Assembly: GCA_002381045.1 (NCBI GenBank)
Contig: DFWT01000088.1
Location: 1 to 5,761, forward strand
DNA length: 5,761 nucleotides
Source: Rhodoferax sp. UBA4127
GTDB taxonomy: Bacteria; Pseudomonadota; Gammaproteobacteria; Burkholderiales; Burkholderiaceae_C
Direction: 5' to 3'
Below are positions 5,475-5,761 of the stretch, piece after piece. How positions within the stretch are numbered: the first letter of the stretch is position 1; each line of letters starts with the position of its first letter. Made by a program: the position numbers and the translations under genes. A model generated the notes under the pieces. The model searched no databases. It was not told the DNA's origin and was given only the letters and a program-made list of their open reading frames with translations.

Positions 5475-5761
5475 ATGTCATGGGCAGGAAAAATCCTCCG
5501 CGTTAATCTGAGCGCCGGCACCGTCAAATCAGAACCCCTCAAGATGGATTGGGCGCAGGCCTACATCGGCTCGCGTGGCCTGGGTACCAAGTACCTGGTC
5601 GAAGAAGTCGATGCCAAGGTTGACCCTTTGAGCGCTGACAACAAAATCATCTGGGCTACCGGCCCGTTGACTGGCACTATGGCCTCCACCGGCGGCCGGT
5701 ACACCGTCATCACCAAAGGCCCGTTGACTGGCGCCATTGCCTGCTCCAACTCGGGCGGTTA
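5475..5761 (+). CDS. aorB: Tungsten-dependent aldehyde:ferredoxin oxidoreductase, catalytic subunit (N-terminal part; runs off window)
   Basis: Only the first 95 codons are present; the frame is open at the window edge. The protein oxidises aldehydes to carboxylic acids at a tungsten bis-pyranopterin site and can run in reverse. The visible part is the AOR N-terminal domain that cradles the pterin cofactor. Motifs shared with archaeal and bacterial AORs include KILRVNLSAGTV (6-17), YIGSRGLGTKYL (30-41), VDPLSADNK (49-57), GPLTGT (63-68), GGRY (73-76) and KGPLTG (81-86), ending in NSGG. Archaeal AORs are about 600 residues, so roughly one sixth is seen. The cluster-binding cysteines and catalytic residues lie beyond the window. 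The upstream four-cluster AorA points to the Aromatoleum-type heteromeric enzyme, not the single-subunit archaeal form. An AorC flavoprotein and MoaD/MoeA-like cofactor genes would be expected downstream. Metal identity (tungsten over molybdenum) is inferred from the family. Confidence 0.93.
   Translation, partial: MSWAGKILRVNLSAGTVKSEPLKMDWAQAYIGSRGLGTKYLVEEVDAKVDPLSADNKIIWATGPLTGTMASTGGRYTVITKGPLTGAIACSNSGG

Overview
The window looks like a betaproteobacterial chromosome, most likely Comamonadaceae (Rhodoferax/Polaromonas-like). This is inferred from the GC-rich codon use, the protein families, and an intergenic repeat at about 985-1031 that resembles one I remember from Comamonadaceae genomes. 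The genus is a guess. There are five protein genes, two of them cut by the window edges. I see no tRNA, rRNA, insertion sequence or CRISPR array.

Layout. (1) Bases 1-961, plus strand: the C-terminal two thirds of an AcoR-type sigma-54 activator, with an intact AAA+ core and a Fis-type helix-turn-helix. It converges on (2) 1036-3438, minus strand: an 800-residue membrane diguanylate cyclase (Cache - HAMP - PAS - PAS - GGDEF) with intact active site and inhibitory site. The 74-bp gap holds the repeat/hairpin. (3) 3590-4696, minus strand: a second AcoR-like regulator that keeps the GAF sensor, a PAS-like segment and the Fis helix-turn-helix but has no AAA+ domain. The 151-bp gap between (3) and (2) carries several inverted repeats, including a perfect 16-bp palindrome. 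(4) 4965-5441, plus strand: a 16-cysteine ferredoxin-like protein with four predicted [4Fe-4S] clusters. (5) 5475 to the window end, plus strand: the N-terminus of a tungsten-type aldehyde:ferredoxin oxidoreductase (AOR). Genes 4 and 5 form an operon that begins like the aorAB genes of Aromatoleum.

How they may work together. The AAA+-less regulator is divergent from the aor genes across a 268-bp region that contains a TCTCA-N3-TGAGA inverted repeat and three CCTAGG boxes, one of which overlaps the aorA ribosome binding site. The simplest model is that its GAF domain senses an aldehyde-related metabolite and it controls aor and perhaps itself. Because it lacks the sigma-54 contact domain and I find no -24/-12 promoter, it probably does not act as a conventional enhancer-binding protein. 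AorA would carry electrons from the tungsten site of AorB to a partner encoded beyond the window. In Aromatoleum the orthologous AorA stacks into a conducting filament, which makes this operon the most interesting system here. The cyclase has no visible mechanistic link to aor beyond its position.
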